From Lithospermum erythrorhizon (taxonomy: Eukaryota; Streptophyta; Magnoliopsida; Boraginales; Boraginaceae), in assembly GCA_019722365.1 (NCBI GenBank), contig JADFUC010002291.1, positions 62,001-126,000 of the forward strand: a stretch of DNA of 64,000 nt, given 5' to 3'. Both the position numbers and the translations under genes were made by a program. The notes beneath the pieces were generated by a model, which had not been told where the DNA came from, made no database searches, and worked only from the letters and a program-made list of their open reading frames with translations. Below, one piece after another: positions 1 to 9,339 of the stretch (positions are counted from its first letter, which is position 1; every line of letters starts with the position of its first letter).

Positions 1-2325
1 TCACAATTAGAGCAAGAAAATTATTAGATGGGTAGTGAGTGGGAGACAGCTGCAGATCTTTGTTGTAAATACTTTAGTGACAGAGTGCTTTGTGGAGCAA
101 TCGTAGAATTGGCTCAAAGATTTCTGAGAGGAGCTCTTTGTTTTGATCTTTTAAAAGTGCGACAATGGGGATGAGTTAGCTGTGCTTTTCACGGTTGTAG
201 AGGAACTGGAGCTTTTCATATGTCGTTTATTCTTGGTCTTGAGGCTATTCAATGGCCCGATTATGGGAGGAAATTTCATCACCTTAGGAGTCTAGAGATC
301 ATAGGAACTGACTGCTTACTACATTGTCTAGGAAAGATAGATGCATGACTTGCATTTCTCATGCTAGTGGGATAGGAAACAGAGCATACTTTGTTGCCAT
401 AGTTATGTTTACGATGCAGTTGCTTGCACATTGTGTTGATGTGGTTAGCTGTGGGACATCAATAGAAGAGATGGAAAGGTTTCCAGAGGGTGATCCAACG
501 GTGTTTGAAACTTGCTTTCGCTAATTTTTACACAGTAATTTAACAGGTGACAAGGCAATATGTGAAGTAGGCGGTGGTCATGACTAAGCATTGTCCTCTC
601 TTGGTATCTTACGGAGACATACGTCGTATCTTAACACTTTTTACGGTACATCCTATTTCACTGTCTACGCTGCTTCGGTTCTTGAGGGTACATCGGTGCA
701 CTTCACAGGGGTTTTGATTTTCTGTTATCTATGGAGGATTCAAGTCAAGGTACAGATTTGTTGGAAAAGTGTGCCTTGAATCAAGCACTAGGTTTTTCTT
801 GGTCGGGACATGCGTCTGGAGGTGAAAGTCCTGATCCAAGTCTCAACGTTTGGCGATTCTGAGTCCGGAGGAAGTTCGGGACTTGATCGGGAGGTTACCA
901 AGTCCTGACGCGGGATTTTCTGAGGCGATTCTGAAGGGTTTCTATGGTAATTTTGGGCCTATCAATACCCATCCACTTGGTTTTGAGTCCTTAACCCTAA
1001 AATAGGCTATTGAATAGAGAGTTAGGGTTCTTGAATAGTGTGTCTTGTAATTCTATATATTGAAGAAATAGTGTAGGCATTAATTCTATTCGTTTGGTAT
1101 AGTGATCTACACTAGGAGCTAGGCTTAGCTCATTGTCTATTATTTGTTCATTCGTTATAATTAATCGTTATGCGTCTGAGTGGATTGAAGGGTGTCCGGG
1201 ATGGAAATGGAAGGGAGACAAAATTTAAGAAAATTAGTATAATTATATTGTAAAACTAGATGAAAAGTACATAAAAACTAAAAAGAAGGAGAACAAACAA
1301 ACAAAATTGTGTGCTTTTTGCCCAAAGAGTTTAAACAGCATTCAATGTAAATCTTATTGGTTGAAGCGAAGTGAACTAGAAAGCCGATTTGTTTTTGGCA
1401 TTTTATGTAAGTTATATAAAGAATAAAAATCTAGAGGGGTAGTCCCTCCACCCCCGCCCAGCCCTCTTGTGGGTCACGCCTCAGGTGGATTAGTCTGTAG
1501 CGTTGTTATGGATGCCGCGTTAAAATCTATGTCTATTTATTTTTAGTACTTTTGCCAATTGTTTGTCTTAGAATTATGGCCCCATGCATTATCACAAATT
1601 TACTTTTCATGCCGTTATAATAATATTAAATTGTATATTTAGAAGGGCTAATGGCACGTTCGATAAATACGTGTTCATGGCGATTCGTGAATTCGGCCAA
1701 TACGTGTTTAAAATGGCTTGAATTTGATCATACATATTTCAAAAATTTCCCCACTTGATGATTCCGTCAAAATGAAAGTTAAATTTGACTTTTAGGGTAA
1801 ATTAATAGGGGAGTAAAATTGTCGGCTTTCGTTTTTAGATAATTTTCAATTCTATTAAAATTTTGAAGACAAATATTTGGATGAGATTATTAATTTCAAT
1901 AAAATATTTGGATGAGATTAATATTTGGATGCGATAAATATTTTGCCCGAAATTTATTAAAATTAAAATTTTATCTCACAAATGAGTGTTGATAGTTTCT
2001 GCAATAATTTGTCGCGAAGTCAAACATAATGCCGTTTTGGCCAGGAAATGATCAGTGTATTTTAACGTGTGTCCGAATAGGCCGTTTTGAGGAAATATAT
2101 GTCGAATCGTGAATGTTTTTCGCATGTATGATCGGCAATGACTTGTCATAACTAAAACGTGGGTTGGTTTAGAATTTGCGACAAAGCATCTCAAATGCCG
2201 TTCAAAGCCACCACTCCTAATATGTCTAGCAATGAAACCTAGTAGTACACTTTTTGCGCATTCGGACATCCGTCACTGTTAATAATACTATACCCCCTCA
2301 TCTTCATCACCTTGGAAAACATTGT
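1..2325. other. Intergenic DNA, no gene recognised
   Basis: No open frame here resembles a known family. The first 1 kb is less AT-rich than the rest and has short, broken frames on the plus strand (for example 324-524), so it may be an old coding or transposon fragment. I could not name it from its translations. 1620-2290 is low-complexity intergenic DNA. Confidence 0.5.
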
Positions 2326-2330
2326 TTAAT

Positions 2331-2590
2331 ACTCCCTCTGTATCAATTCATTTGATTATGAATGTAAAATATATTTTATTAATAGGTTAAGTAATATTAC
2401 TAATATATTCTAAAACGTATTTTATCAAAAAAATACTTTAATTGATCATGAAGATAAAAAGTATTTTATTAAAGGACAAAAGTGAAAATATTAAGACAAA
2501 ATTGCATTGAAATCATATATGATCAAAGTAAATATTTGACTGGGTTAGCCAGAAACAATAAAAATCAATGTACCAAATAAAATAAAAAAG
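2331..2590. mobile_element. Possible Stowaway-like MITE, one end only
   Basis: A sequence like the classic Stowaway terminus (ACTCCCTCTGT) starts at 2331, just after a TA. No matching inverted end was found downstream, so the element is truncated or the resemblance is chance. The right limit is arbitrary. Confidence 0.25.
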
Positions 2591-2599
2591 ATATCACCT

Positions 2600-3190
2600 A
2601 CATCTCTTTAACGATTTTATAGTTTGTTTTTAAATAATCAAAATTTATAAATTTGATGTCTTAATAAATTAATTAAAATGATGAGAAATTAGCCCAAACT
2701 ATCACAAGAATCCAGCACTTATTCAATTTTAGAGTCTTGAATTTCTTTGTCTAAAAAACCACCCACTTTCTTTGAAAGACAAAGCGTAAGCCTCACTTTT
2801 CTTCTTCCTACTTATACTATTCTTATTCTTGTTCAAACAACTTCTGCATCACCATCATACACCACTACATCAACCTACACTTGCTTGCCCGTCATTAAAT
2901 GCAGCTACCGAAGCTACTGATAATTTACAAAAAGCTGTAGCTCCTCCCTCACTTGATTCGTACCGCTTTACGATTTCGCAGCTTCTAGCCACTCCTATTT
3001 TCTTCCGAAATCAAAATTAGATAATGGGCCTTCGCCCCTCACAGTGGTGGAATTGGTGGTGTAGAGGCGTGAATTCCATAATGGGGGGGAGGGAGGGTGA
3101 TACAGTGCTTGTTAGTGGTGGTGAGATGGAATATGTGGGGAAGGCATGGGCGGATGTCATATTGTTCGTGGTTGTTTAGTTGAACCACCA
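2600..3190. other. Intergenic DNA
   Basis: AT-rich up to 2800, then a more mixed stretch with a 63-codon open frame at 2829-3020. That frame has no recognisable domain and is probably chance. No element boundaries were seen. Confidence 0.4.
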
Positions 3191-3194
3191 AAAA

Positions 3195-3300
3195 TCGTAT
3201 TAGCTTAACTGGTTAGTAAATGGGGTATGTCGAACAAGCGGCCATTGGTTCAAATCTTAGGCCTTCAAATTTTTAACTTTTAAGGCTCTCTTTTGTGACA
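3195..3300 (+). mobile_element. tRNA-derived SINE head (box A and box B)
   Basis: A pol III-type internal promoter is visible. Box A is TAGCTTAACTGG at 3201-3212 and box B is GGTTCAAATCT at 3247-3257, with start-to-start spacing of 46 bp as in a tRNA. The flanking parts do not pair into an acceptor stem, so this is not a working tRNA gene. A plant SINE relic is the best reading. The 3' tail and target duplication are not evident, so the right end is approximate. Confidence 0.45.
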
Positions 3301-3950
3301 TAAAAACTTTCAAATCTTTCTTATTTATGAGCACATATGAGCTTACGTTTGATTATTAAATTATTTATCTTCTAAATATTATTTCTTTACAACTTTTACA
3401 ATACTTCGTTTGCTTATTAAATGTTCATCTAAATATAATATTCTTCATTTGATATTCTTGATTTGCTTATCAAATACGGTAAAAAAAAAATTAGTGTATA
3501 TTTTGAACCGCTGACTTGATTCATCCCAGATCGCCCCCAATGAGAGGGGTAGCTTATTGGTGGCAACAGTGGTAGGGGATCCGGTGGTGGTGATCAGGGT
3601 AGGGGCAGTGTGGGTAGCGGTGGGGTGTGGGGTAATGGTAGATGATGCCGGTAGTAGTGTTGGTTTGATAAAGAGGAAAAAAAGGAGGGAGAATAAGAAC
3701 GGTAAGGGGCAGTTTTGTCTATTTGTGAGGGTAGATTTTATTTAGACAAATAAATTTGGAAGGGTGCTAGAAACTAATCGATTGATCAAAAAGGTATTAT
3801 TTCTCCAAATTTCTCAAAAAAGATATTGCCTAAACTTTGATTTGGATCAACATTATTATGTTAATACTAATGTTGCAAATATATATTTTAATATATATTT
3901 TTAAAAAGAATTATATAATATACATAAAATATTTGAATACCACCAAATTT
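3301..3950. other. Intergenic DNA
   Basis: AT-rich DNA interrupted by a G-rich block (3540-3680) rich in GGTGG/GGTAG words. The 62-codon frame there (3557-3745) is compositional and matches no family known to me. Confidence 0.4.
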
Positions 3951-3961
3951 TAAAAAATCAA

Positions 3962-4090
3962 GTCTTCTTTTCATTTTGCCCCCGAACTATCACTATCTTT
4001 TTAAATTTCCCTCTCAAATTATTATCTTTTCAACCGTGCCCCTAAAGTATCATTTCTTTCAAATTGCTGATTCCTATGAAAGACAAAATA
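3962..4090 (+). repeat. Left terminal inverted repeat of MULE
   Basis: Pairs with the reverse complement of 4488-4621 over about 130 bp with scattered substitutions and 1-2 bp indels. The shared core includes the TTTTGCCCCC and TATTATCTTTTCAAC words. Confidence 0.88.
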
Positions 4091-4487
4091 TAAAGTAACT
4101 CTTAACTATTGGCCAGCCTTAGCCCAGCCGGCCTTGGCTACTTCCGCTGATGTACCGTACTACCACCATTGTTGTCGCCTGCATAACGTACCTATTCCCC
4201 GCCCCGCCACACGTCCAAAATGGGTTACTTGCCCCGCTTTGATTGAAAACACTTTCCTCATAAAACACGTTCACCTCAGCCCCTGCCCCGGCTTCCCTCA
4301 TTTTTACGCAATTTCGCTGACCTTAGTGTAAACCCCATCTTATTTCTCTAAAATTTCCTGACTTGACTTGGGGTGAGGGATGGTTTTTGTTGGGGTTGGG
4401 GGAAGATTCGAATTTTGGATTGGGGGAGGTCGCGAGATCACGGGGTGAGATTGAGGGGGATGTAGCGGTGGGGGAAAGGAGATGGTA

Positions 4488-4621
4488 TTTTTGTCTTTTA
4501 AGATGAATGAGAGCGATTTGAAAGGAAGGATACTTTTGGGGGCACAGTTGAAAAGATAATAGTTTGAGGGGGCAATTTGAAATGATAGTCCTAGTTCGGG
4601 GGGGCAAAATGAAAAGAAGCC
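4488..4621 (-). repeat. Right terminal inverted repeat of MULE
   Basis: Inverted copy of 3962-4090. It is followed immediately by the second copy of the 9-bp target duplication (4622-4630). Confidence 0.88.
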
Positions 4622-4692
4622 AAAAATCAATTATTAAAAATTTAAAATTGAACTATGAGTTAGGGGCGGTGATAATAGTCAATGCGTCACTA

Positions 4693-4851
4693 TTCCCAAA
4701 AATAATTTCTTTTTGTCTGGTTAAGAAAAATTTAAATTGATTCATAGCTTAATTTTCTCTCCACTTTTTATTACCTAATTTGTCAAAATAAAACCTTCAA
4801 AAGAAAATTTTATTTTAGAGAAAAGGTTTTTAAAAATGGGGATGGAGGGAA
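4693..4851. mobile_element. Stowaway-like MITE, family A copy 1
   Basis: About 160 bp flanked by TA on both sides, with a left end TTCCC and a right end complementary to ATTCCCTCCATCCCC. The interior (GGTTAAGAAAAATTTAAATTG... to ...AAAAATGGGGATGGAGGG) aligns along its whole length with the element at 5571-5747, so the two are members of one family. No coding capacity. Confidence 0.6.
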
Positions 4852-4859
4852 TATGTTTC

Positions 4860-5565
4860 TGTAGGGAAAGCTAAAACTAGTACTACTACTTTTTTCATTT
4901 TTAATCATATATGTCTGCGCCATTACCAAATGTCTACTTGTACTTGCTTAAGAATAAAGTATACGTCTCGACCAAGTTTCGGATATGTACTTTCTAGTTA
5001 TAAGTCATGGAATGTCTTGTACTCTTGTTGTCTATACTCATCCTAGTTTAACTTTAACCTGTCGTCCTGTACTGTGTATTATGTTAGCTGGATTATGCAC
5101 TAGTGGGTAGACATCTATCCTAATTTGTTGCTCCTCCCGTCCTCCGGCTTCTATTTTATTCGATCCGTTATTATTGAAAAATGATTTATTATTATATTTG
5201 TAAGATTTATCACTAAAATTGTGCATAATTGTGAAATAAAAGATTATAAAGTGTGAAAGCTGTCATCTTAAGCGGTATGAGGTCCTTACCTTTGGGGATT
5301 GTGGAGGAGGTGAATTGCGGATGTGGTACTCCAGGCTGAGTGGGGGCGAGAACTTCTTTTAAACCAACCTTGATACAGTTATGTAAGTGACTGAGACTCT
5401 TATCGTGAAGAGGCTAAGGTGCCGACATTGTATTTCTCGCTTTGCGGTTGAGCTATATCTTGAGGATTTGTGAAATAAAGATTATGAAACTACTGTTTTC
5501 TTTTTGTTTGTCAAATAAATAGTCTTTAATATAATTTAATCTAACCTAATTTATCTATCTAATCT
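4860..5565. other. Intergenic DNA
   Basis: AT-rich, with a moderately mixed stretch at 5270-5460. No coding frame or repeat with a known signature was seen. Confidence 0.4.
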
Positions 5566-5570
5566 ATTTA

Positions 5571-5747
5571 CTCCCTTCATTCCTTTTTCTAAGGACCATT
5601 AACTTTAGCACAAAGTTTAAGAAAAATTTGAATTTATCTCATGACGTAATTTTCCTCGAGCACTAGCTACGTAATTTGGTAAAATGAGACCTTAAAAAGC
5701 AGGATTGCTTTACTTTAAACGTCATAAAAAAGGGATGAAGAAGGAAG
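5571..5747. mobile_element. Stowaway-like MITE, family A copy 2
   Basis: Left end CTCCCTTCATTCC follows a TA. The right end, reverse-complemented, reads CTTCCTTCTTCATCCC. The body matches the MITE at 4693-4851. Both flanks carry reiterated TATCTATCTAATCTAA words, so the element sits within, or duplicated, a simple repeat. Confidence 0.65.
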
Positions 5748-5799
5748 TCTCGTAACATTTAATCTATCTATCTAATCTAATTTATCTATCTAACATATG

Positions 5800-6640
5800 T
5801 AAAAGTTCAAATAAATTTTGTGTTTCTTCCGTTTATTTCCTTCTATAATAGATTAGCCTTCTCTCTAAAACTTACAAAAAAAATATAGTTTCATAAGATT
5901 TTCTATGAAAATGATAATATTAAACTAAATGTAGGAATTGGGGCTTGAAAATTATAATTCTTTTAAATATTTTTTTCAAAAATTATAGTTAATCTTTCCT
6001 AGCCGAATTGAAGCAATGGTGTGGATATAGGCGAGGCACTAATCCCAAACCGGTCTTTATTAATGGGATATCCTAGAGGGTTTCGTGGTTTGAACAATTT
6101 CCTTTGTTGTATGGCAAGTCAATTGGACGAGGTAGGCGAGTTCTATATATCATCGAGCGAGGCGGCCGTGTTCAAGAAAACCAATTACCTAATTAATAGT
6201 CATTCTTATACAAAAATTCTAGTTCCGCCTACGATTAGACTAATATTAGTTATCAAACTCTTTTCATGTATGACATACATATTACTACTTTCGTCATATA
6301 CTCATTTGAGTAAAAACTAATCATTATCCTCTCAGCTTAATAATACTTCAAGTTAAACGAATATACTCATTGAATAGAAAATACTCACTACTCTTTTTTC
6401 TTTCTTTTTTATTATGATTATTTTTCACCTCGGTTTCATTCTACTTATTATTATCATTATCATTATTAATTATAATAATAAGAATAATATAATTATAATA
6501 ATAATGATAGATTATACTTTTGTTCCCCCTTATATAGATTTTCATTATTCTTTAGAAGTAAAAATATTGAAAAACATCCAAACATATCATATTTTAATAA
6601 AAAATATTCCATTCATCCAAAAAGTAATTGTCTAATTTAA
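5800..6640. other. Intergenic DNA with one unidentified open frame
   Basis: 6003-6200 is less AT-rich and open on the plus strand (frame 6021-6320). Its translation is not low-complexity, but I recognise no domain, and the frame runs into obviously non-coding AT-rich sequence after about 6200. It may be an exon-like relic of a mobile element. 6440-6510 is an ATT/ATA simple repeat. Confidence 0.3.
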
Positions 6641-6642
6641 TA

Positions 6643-6899
6643 CTCATTTCGTTCCCTTTTAGTTGTCTTTACAATCGTTTCTTGCGTAGATTAAGAAAAA
6701 TAAAGTAGTCGAAAAAGTATATTAAAAATTTAAAATGTCAATTTATTGAAACTATATAATTGATTGTTGATAATTTAATAACAAAAAATAGTCAAAAAAT
6801 ACATTGAAAATATAAAAATATAATTTTCTATGCTAGAAGGACAAATATTTTAAAACAAAAAATTAAAGTGAAAACGAATAAAAGAGAGAAAGCGGAGGG
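6643..6899. mobile_element. Stowaway-like MITE, family B copy 1
   Basis: A 257-bp element flanked by TA dinucleotides (6641-6642 and 6900-6901). The left end CTCATTTCGTTCCC and the right end ...AAAGCGGAGGG are roughly inverted. The interior (TTTTAGTTGT near the left end, TAGTC(G/A)AAAAAGTA, GTTGATAATTTAATAA) aligns along its length with 12529-12784, showing a second copy of the same family. No coding capacity. Confidence 0.75.
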
Positions 6900-6938
6900 T
6901 ATTGATAATCAAAACACACTTCAACAAAAATAGGCTAA

Positions 6939-7085
6939 TTAGCCAGTTGCTCCCTGAGCTATCGATTAATTATCGATTAGATCGGAGTGTATCGGTTAAC
7001 ACGAAATGTTGCGAATAATTTTTCTTTTGCAGTTGCCCACTTTAAAGTAATTCATTTCTTGTCCGAAATGTCCCCTAAACCAAAT
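6939..7085 (+). repeat. Dispersed repeat, copy 1
   Basis: Contains GGCTAATTAGCCAGTTGCTCC followed by a run rich in ATCGATTA. A related stretch occurs at 48892-49030 (GGCTAATTAGTCGGTTGCTCC...). Two dispersed copies imply a mobile element terminus, but I could not find paired ends. Confidence 0.4.
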
Positions 7086-7089
7086 TTTT

Positions 7090-8100
7090 CACATTAAAAT
7101 ATATATATATGTTTATTTAGCATGGAGACGAAGAAGGAATGCAGCGATTATTACGTTTGTGAGGCGTATTTTTAAAAGCAAGCAACATGTGGAAATTAAC
7201 ATATTAATTAATATGTTACATAATTTCAATTTTGTCCGTTTTCTTCTCCAACCTGCCCGCCCGCCCATGCTCATCTTGGAGAGCTTGAACATAGACTCAT
7301 CTTCCGATAATTACTCACTATACATATATATAGTGAAATGTAAGGATGGCCAATCTTATCTGGAACTTAACAACCAACGTTATAGCCACAGCTTGATTGA
7401 TTCATCACCACCTTCAATTCATCACCACCTTCAATCAATAATGACATCAATTTTGGTGCACAGACCCTTAACCCACCCCCACCCACAACACAGACCCTTA
7501 ACCCACCTTACATAAATTTATTTCTTGAACTTACCTGAATATTCTACTTTAAGACCCACATCTTTTGTCAATTTTTCATAAAGTTTTTATCTATACTAAT
7601 CTTTGCAGCTTTTGTAAGTAGAATTTGACATATCTCTGTGTTTAGCTTCAGTTTTGCTTATGGGATTCCGAGTTAATTCCGTTGATGATTTTTGTTTCTT
7701 TTTTTGTGTGTAAATTTAGATCTTACTAAAAGAAAAGGATTAACAATCATTGATTCGGTCTTATATCTTTGTCTTTTCTGGCTGTAACGTTGATTAAGGA
7801 AATCGTATAAATTTATCTGAAATTAATGAGAGAGAGAAGTGTAGGCTTTTTAAATGATGACATTTAATATCTACCTCTATGACATGAAAATTAATTGGAT
7901 ACATTGGTAATGTAATTATATTTAGTAGGGTTAAAAGAAGAAAATAATAATAAACATGTATTGTTGAAGTACTACGAACAATTAAGATTGTAACAAAAAT
8001 TGAGCACAGAAGAAACAGTATATAAGAACAGAAGGAGTATGAAATTACGGAGAAAAGATCTTGTGCAAATACCAATATGGTGCAAACTCGTGCAAACTTT
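7090..8100. other. Intergenic DNA with short tandem duplications
   Basis: 7400-7515 has two small tandem duplications (TTCATCACCACCTTCAA twice and CACAGACCCTTAACCCACC twice). These keep a 118-codon frame open (7159-7515) that is not convincing as a gene. An element end like GAAGGAGTA lies near 8030. Otherwise nothing was recognised. Confidence 0.35.
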
Positions 8101-8106
8101 CATAAA

Positions 8107-8202
8107 TGTCGACCGGTTGATCATTGGAGTTGGTCGGGGTTGATCCGGGGTTGACATGTCGGCCGGAGGCCGACCAATATTGACCGGCGTTGGCCAGGTC
8201 AG
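8107..8202. repeat. GC-rich palindromic island
   Basis: A 95-bp island rich in GGTTGA/GACCGG words within AT-rich DNA, containing the palindrome GTCGGCCGGAGGCCGAC (8158-8174). It can fold into a stable stem. It may be a fragment of a foldback element; its function is unknown. Confidence 0.4.
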
Positions 8203-8209
8203 CAATAAA

Positions 8210-8845
8210 GAAGATAAATAAATGTCCAAAGAGCCATATGTACTCATCTTTGAATACATTTGTACTCTATCAAATATACAAATTACCGGCGTTAGAGTAT
8301 ATTTGTTATTACTTTTTGTTCATAAATTTTTTCTTTTCTAGAGTACGACATGCGTGTGTAGTAAAAAGCTTGAGAAATTAAAGAAAAAGTTTAGCATTTA
8401 CCACTTGCCAATAAAGATGTTTGCAAAGTAACTTTGAGGAAGAAGGAGGTGTGTGAGGAGGGGGTGATATGAGAAGAAGAAGAAGAAGATTAGAGGCTTA
8501 TTTTTTATTTATATTTATTAATATTGTAATATTATTAAAACATACCCATATGTTAATTTATTGCAAAATAGCCTCCAAATTTTAATATAAGTGTAATACC
8601 AATTTTATCATCGTGTTAAATTAATTTAATGTAAGTTCGAGTGGGCAAGCCAAAAGAAAAATAGTTCGGGAGCACTTTCGAGAAAGAGCGTAGTTAGAGG
8701 CCGGCCCGAAAATTAATCCATAGTTCACGGGCAACCGGCTAGTTATCCATAAAAATATTATACAATATATAAACAATACTTAAGTTCAAAATACAAATAG
8801 TCAATCATCAAATTTCATATTGAAACTCAATTTTTCATATTTAGC
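8210..8845. other. Intergenic DNA
   Basis: AT-rich sequence with a short GA-rich run (8440-8495). No gene, RNA or element boundary was recognised. Confidence 0.4.
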
Positions 8846-8847
8846 AA

Positions 8848-8891
8848 GTAATAGTAATAATAATAATAATAAAATATTATAGGTGGTCGTC

Positions 8892-8950
<59 letters not shown>

Positions 8951-8955
8951 AATAA
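8848..8955. repeat. (TAA)n microsatellite
   Basis: Interrupted TAA/ATA repeat in two blocks (8848-8872 and 8892-8955), separated by TTATAGGTGGTCGTCG. The same GGTGGTCG-like word recurs after the second block (GTGGTCGA near 8967). Confidence 0.85.
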
Positions 8956-9108
8956 ATTGTTATAAGTGGTCGAATGATACAAGGCATAATACCGATGGTT
9001 TAACTGTATAGATTTAAGGCAAAATATCTTAATTAATTATTTGATACGGTATTAATGATTATGTTTCGTTTGACATTAAGTAGATTTACTATTTGAATAT
9101 TAAGCTTC

Positions 9109-9335
9109 AAAAAGAGTTTAATAGAATTTGTTGAAATTTGACAAAACTTAATAAGAATATGATTAATATAAGCAAATACTCCAGAAAGATTGTCATTTAA
9201 ATAAATTCTATTAAACTCTTTTGTAATTTAGGATAAGATTAACTGGCAATCTTTATTTAAATGATAATCTTTCTAGAGCATTTTAATAAATTCTATTAAA
9301 CTCTTTTGAAATTTGACAAAACTTAATAAGGATAA
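9109..9335. repeat. Foldback-like repeat cluster
   Basis: The 17-bp word TTCTATTAAACTCTTTT occurs directly at 9206-9222 and 9290-9306 and inverted at 9109-9125. AGAAAGATTGTCATTTAAAT (9183-9202) is the inverse of ATTTAAATGATAATCTTTCT (9254-9273). Direct copies of GAAATTTGACAAAACTTAATAAG also flank the core. The layout is that of a foldback MITE with internal duplication, with no known family signature. Confidence 0.5.
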
Positions 9336-9339
9336 GATT

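Larger units (their letters stand above)
3962..4621. mobile_element. Non-autonomous Mutator-like element (MULE)
   Basis: The element is 660 bp long and both ends are the same ~130-bp sequence in opposite orientation, beginning G(T/G)CTTCTTTTCATTTTGCCCCC. It is flanked on both sides by the identical 9-bp duplication AAAAATCAA (3953-3961 and 4622-4630). Long terminal inverted repeats with a 9-bp target duplication are the hallmark of Mutator-superfamily elements. No transposase is encoded, so it is non-autonomous. The interior (about 4095-4485) is much more C/G-rich than its surroundings and could be captured host sequence (a Pack-MULE). I did not recognise the source, and the open frames there (for example 4134-4331 plus) match no family I know. 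Confidence 0.88.

Noticed and set aside
324..779. Open frames near the left edge as genes
   Set aside because: Short and in different frames, with stops between them and no family resemblance; at most an unrecognised relic.
3195..3270. tRNA gene
   Set aside because: Box A and B are present but no acceptor stem or anticodon arm can be drawn; better explained as a SINE. The same applies to 40375-40440 and 48590-48650.
7159..7515. 118-codon open frame as a gene
   Set aside because: The latter third is made of short tandem duplications and the first part is AT-rich; no domain seen.
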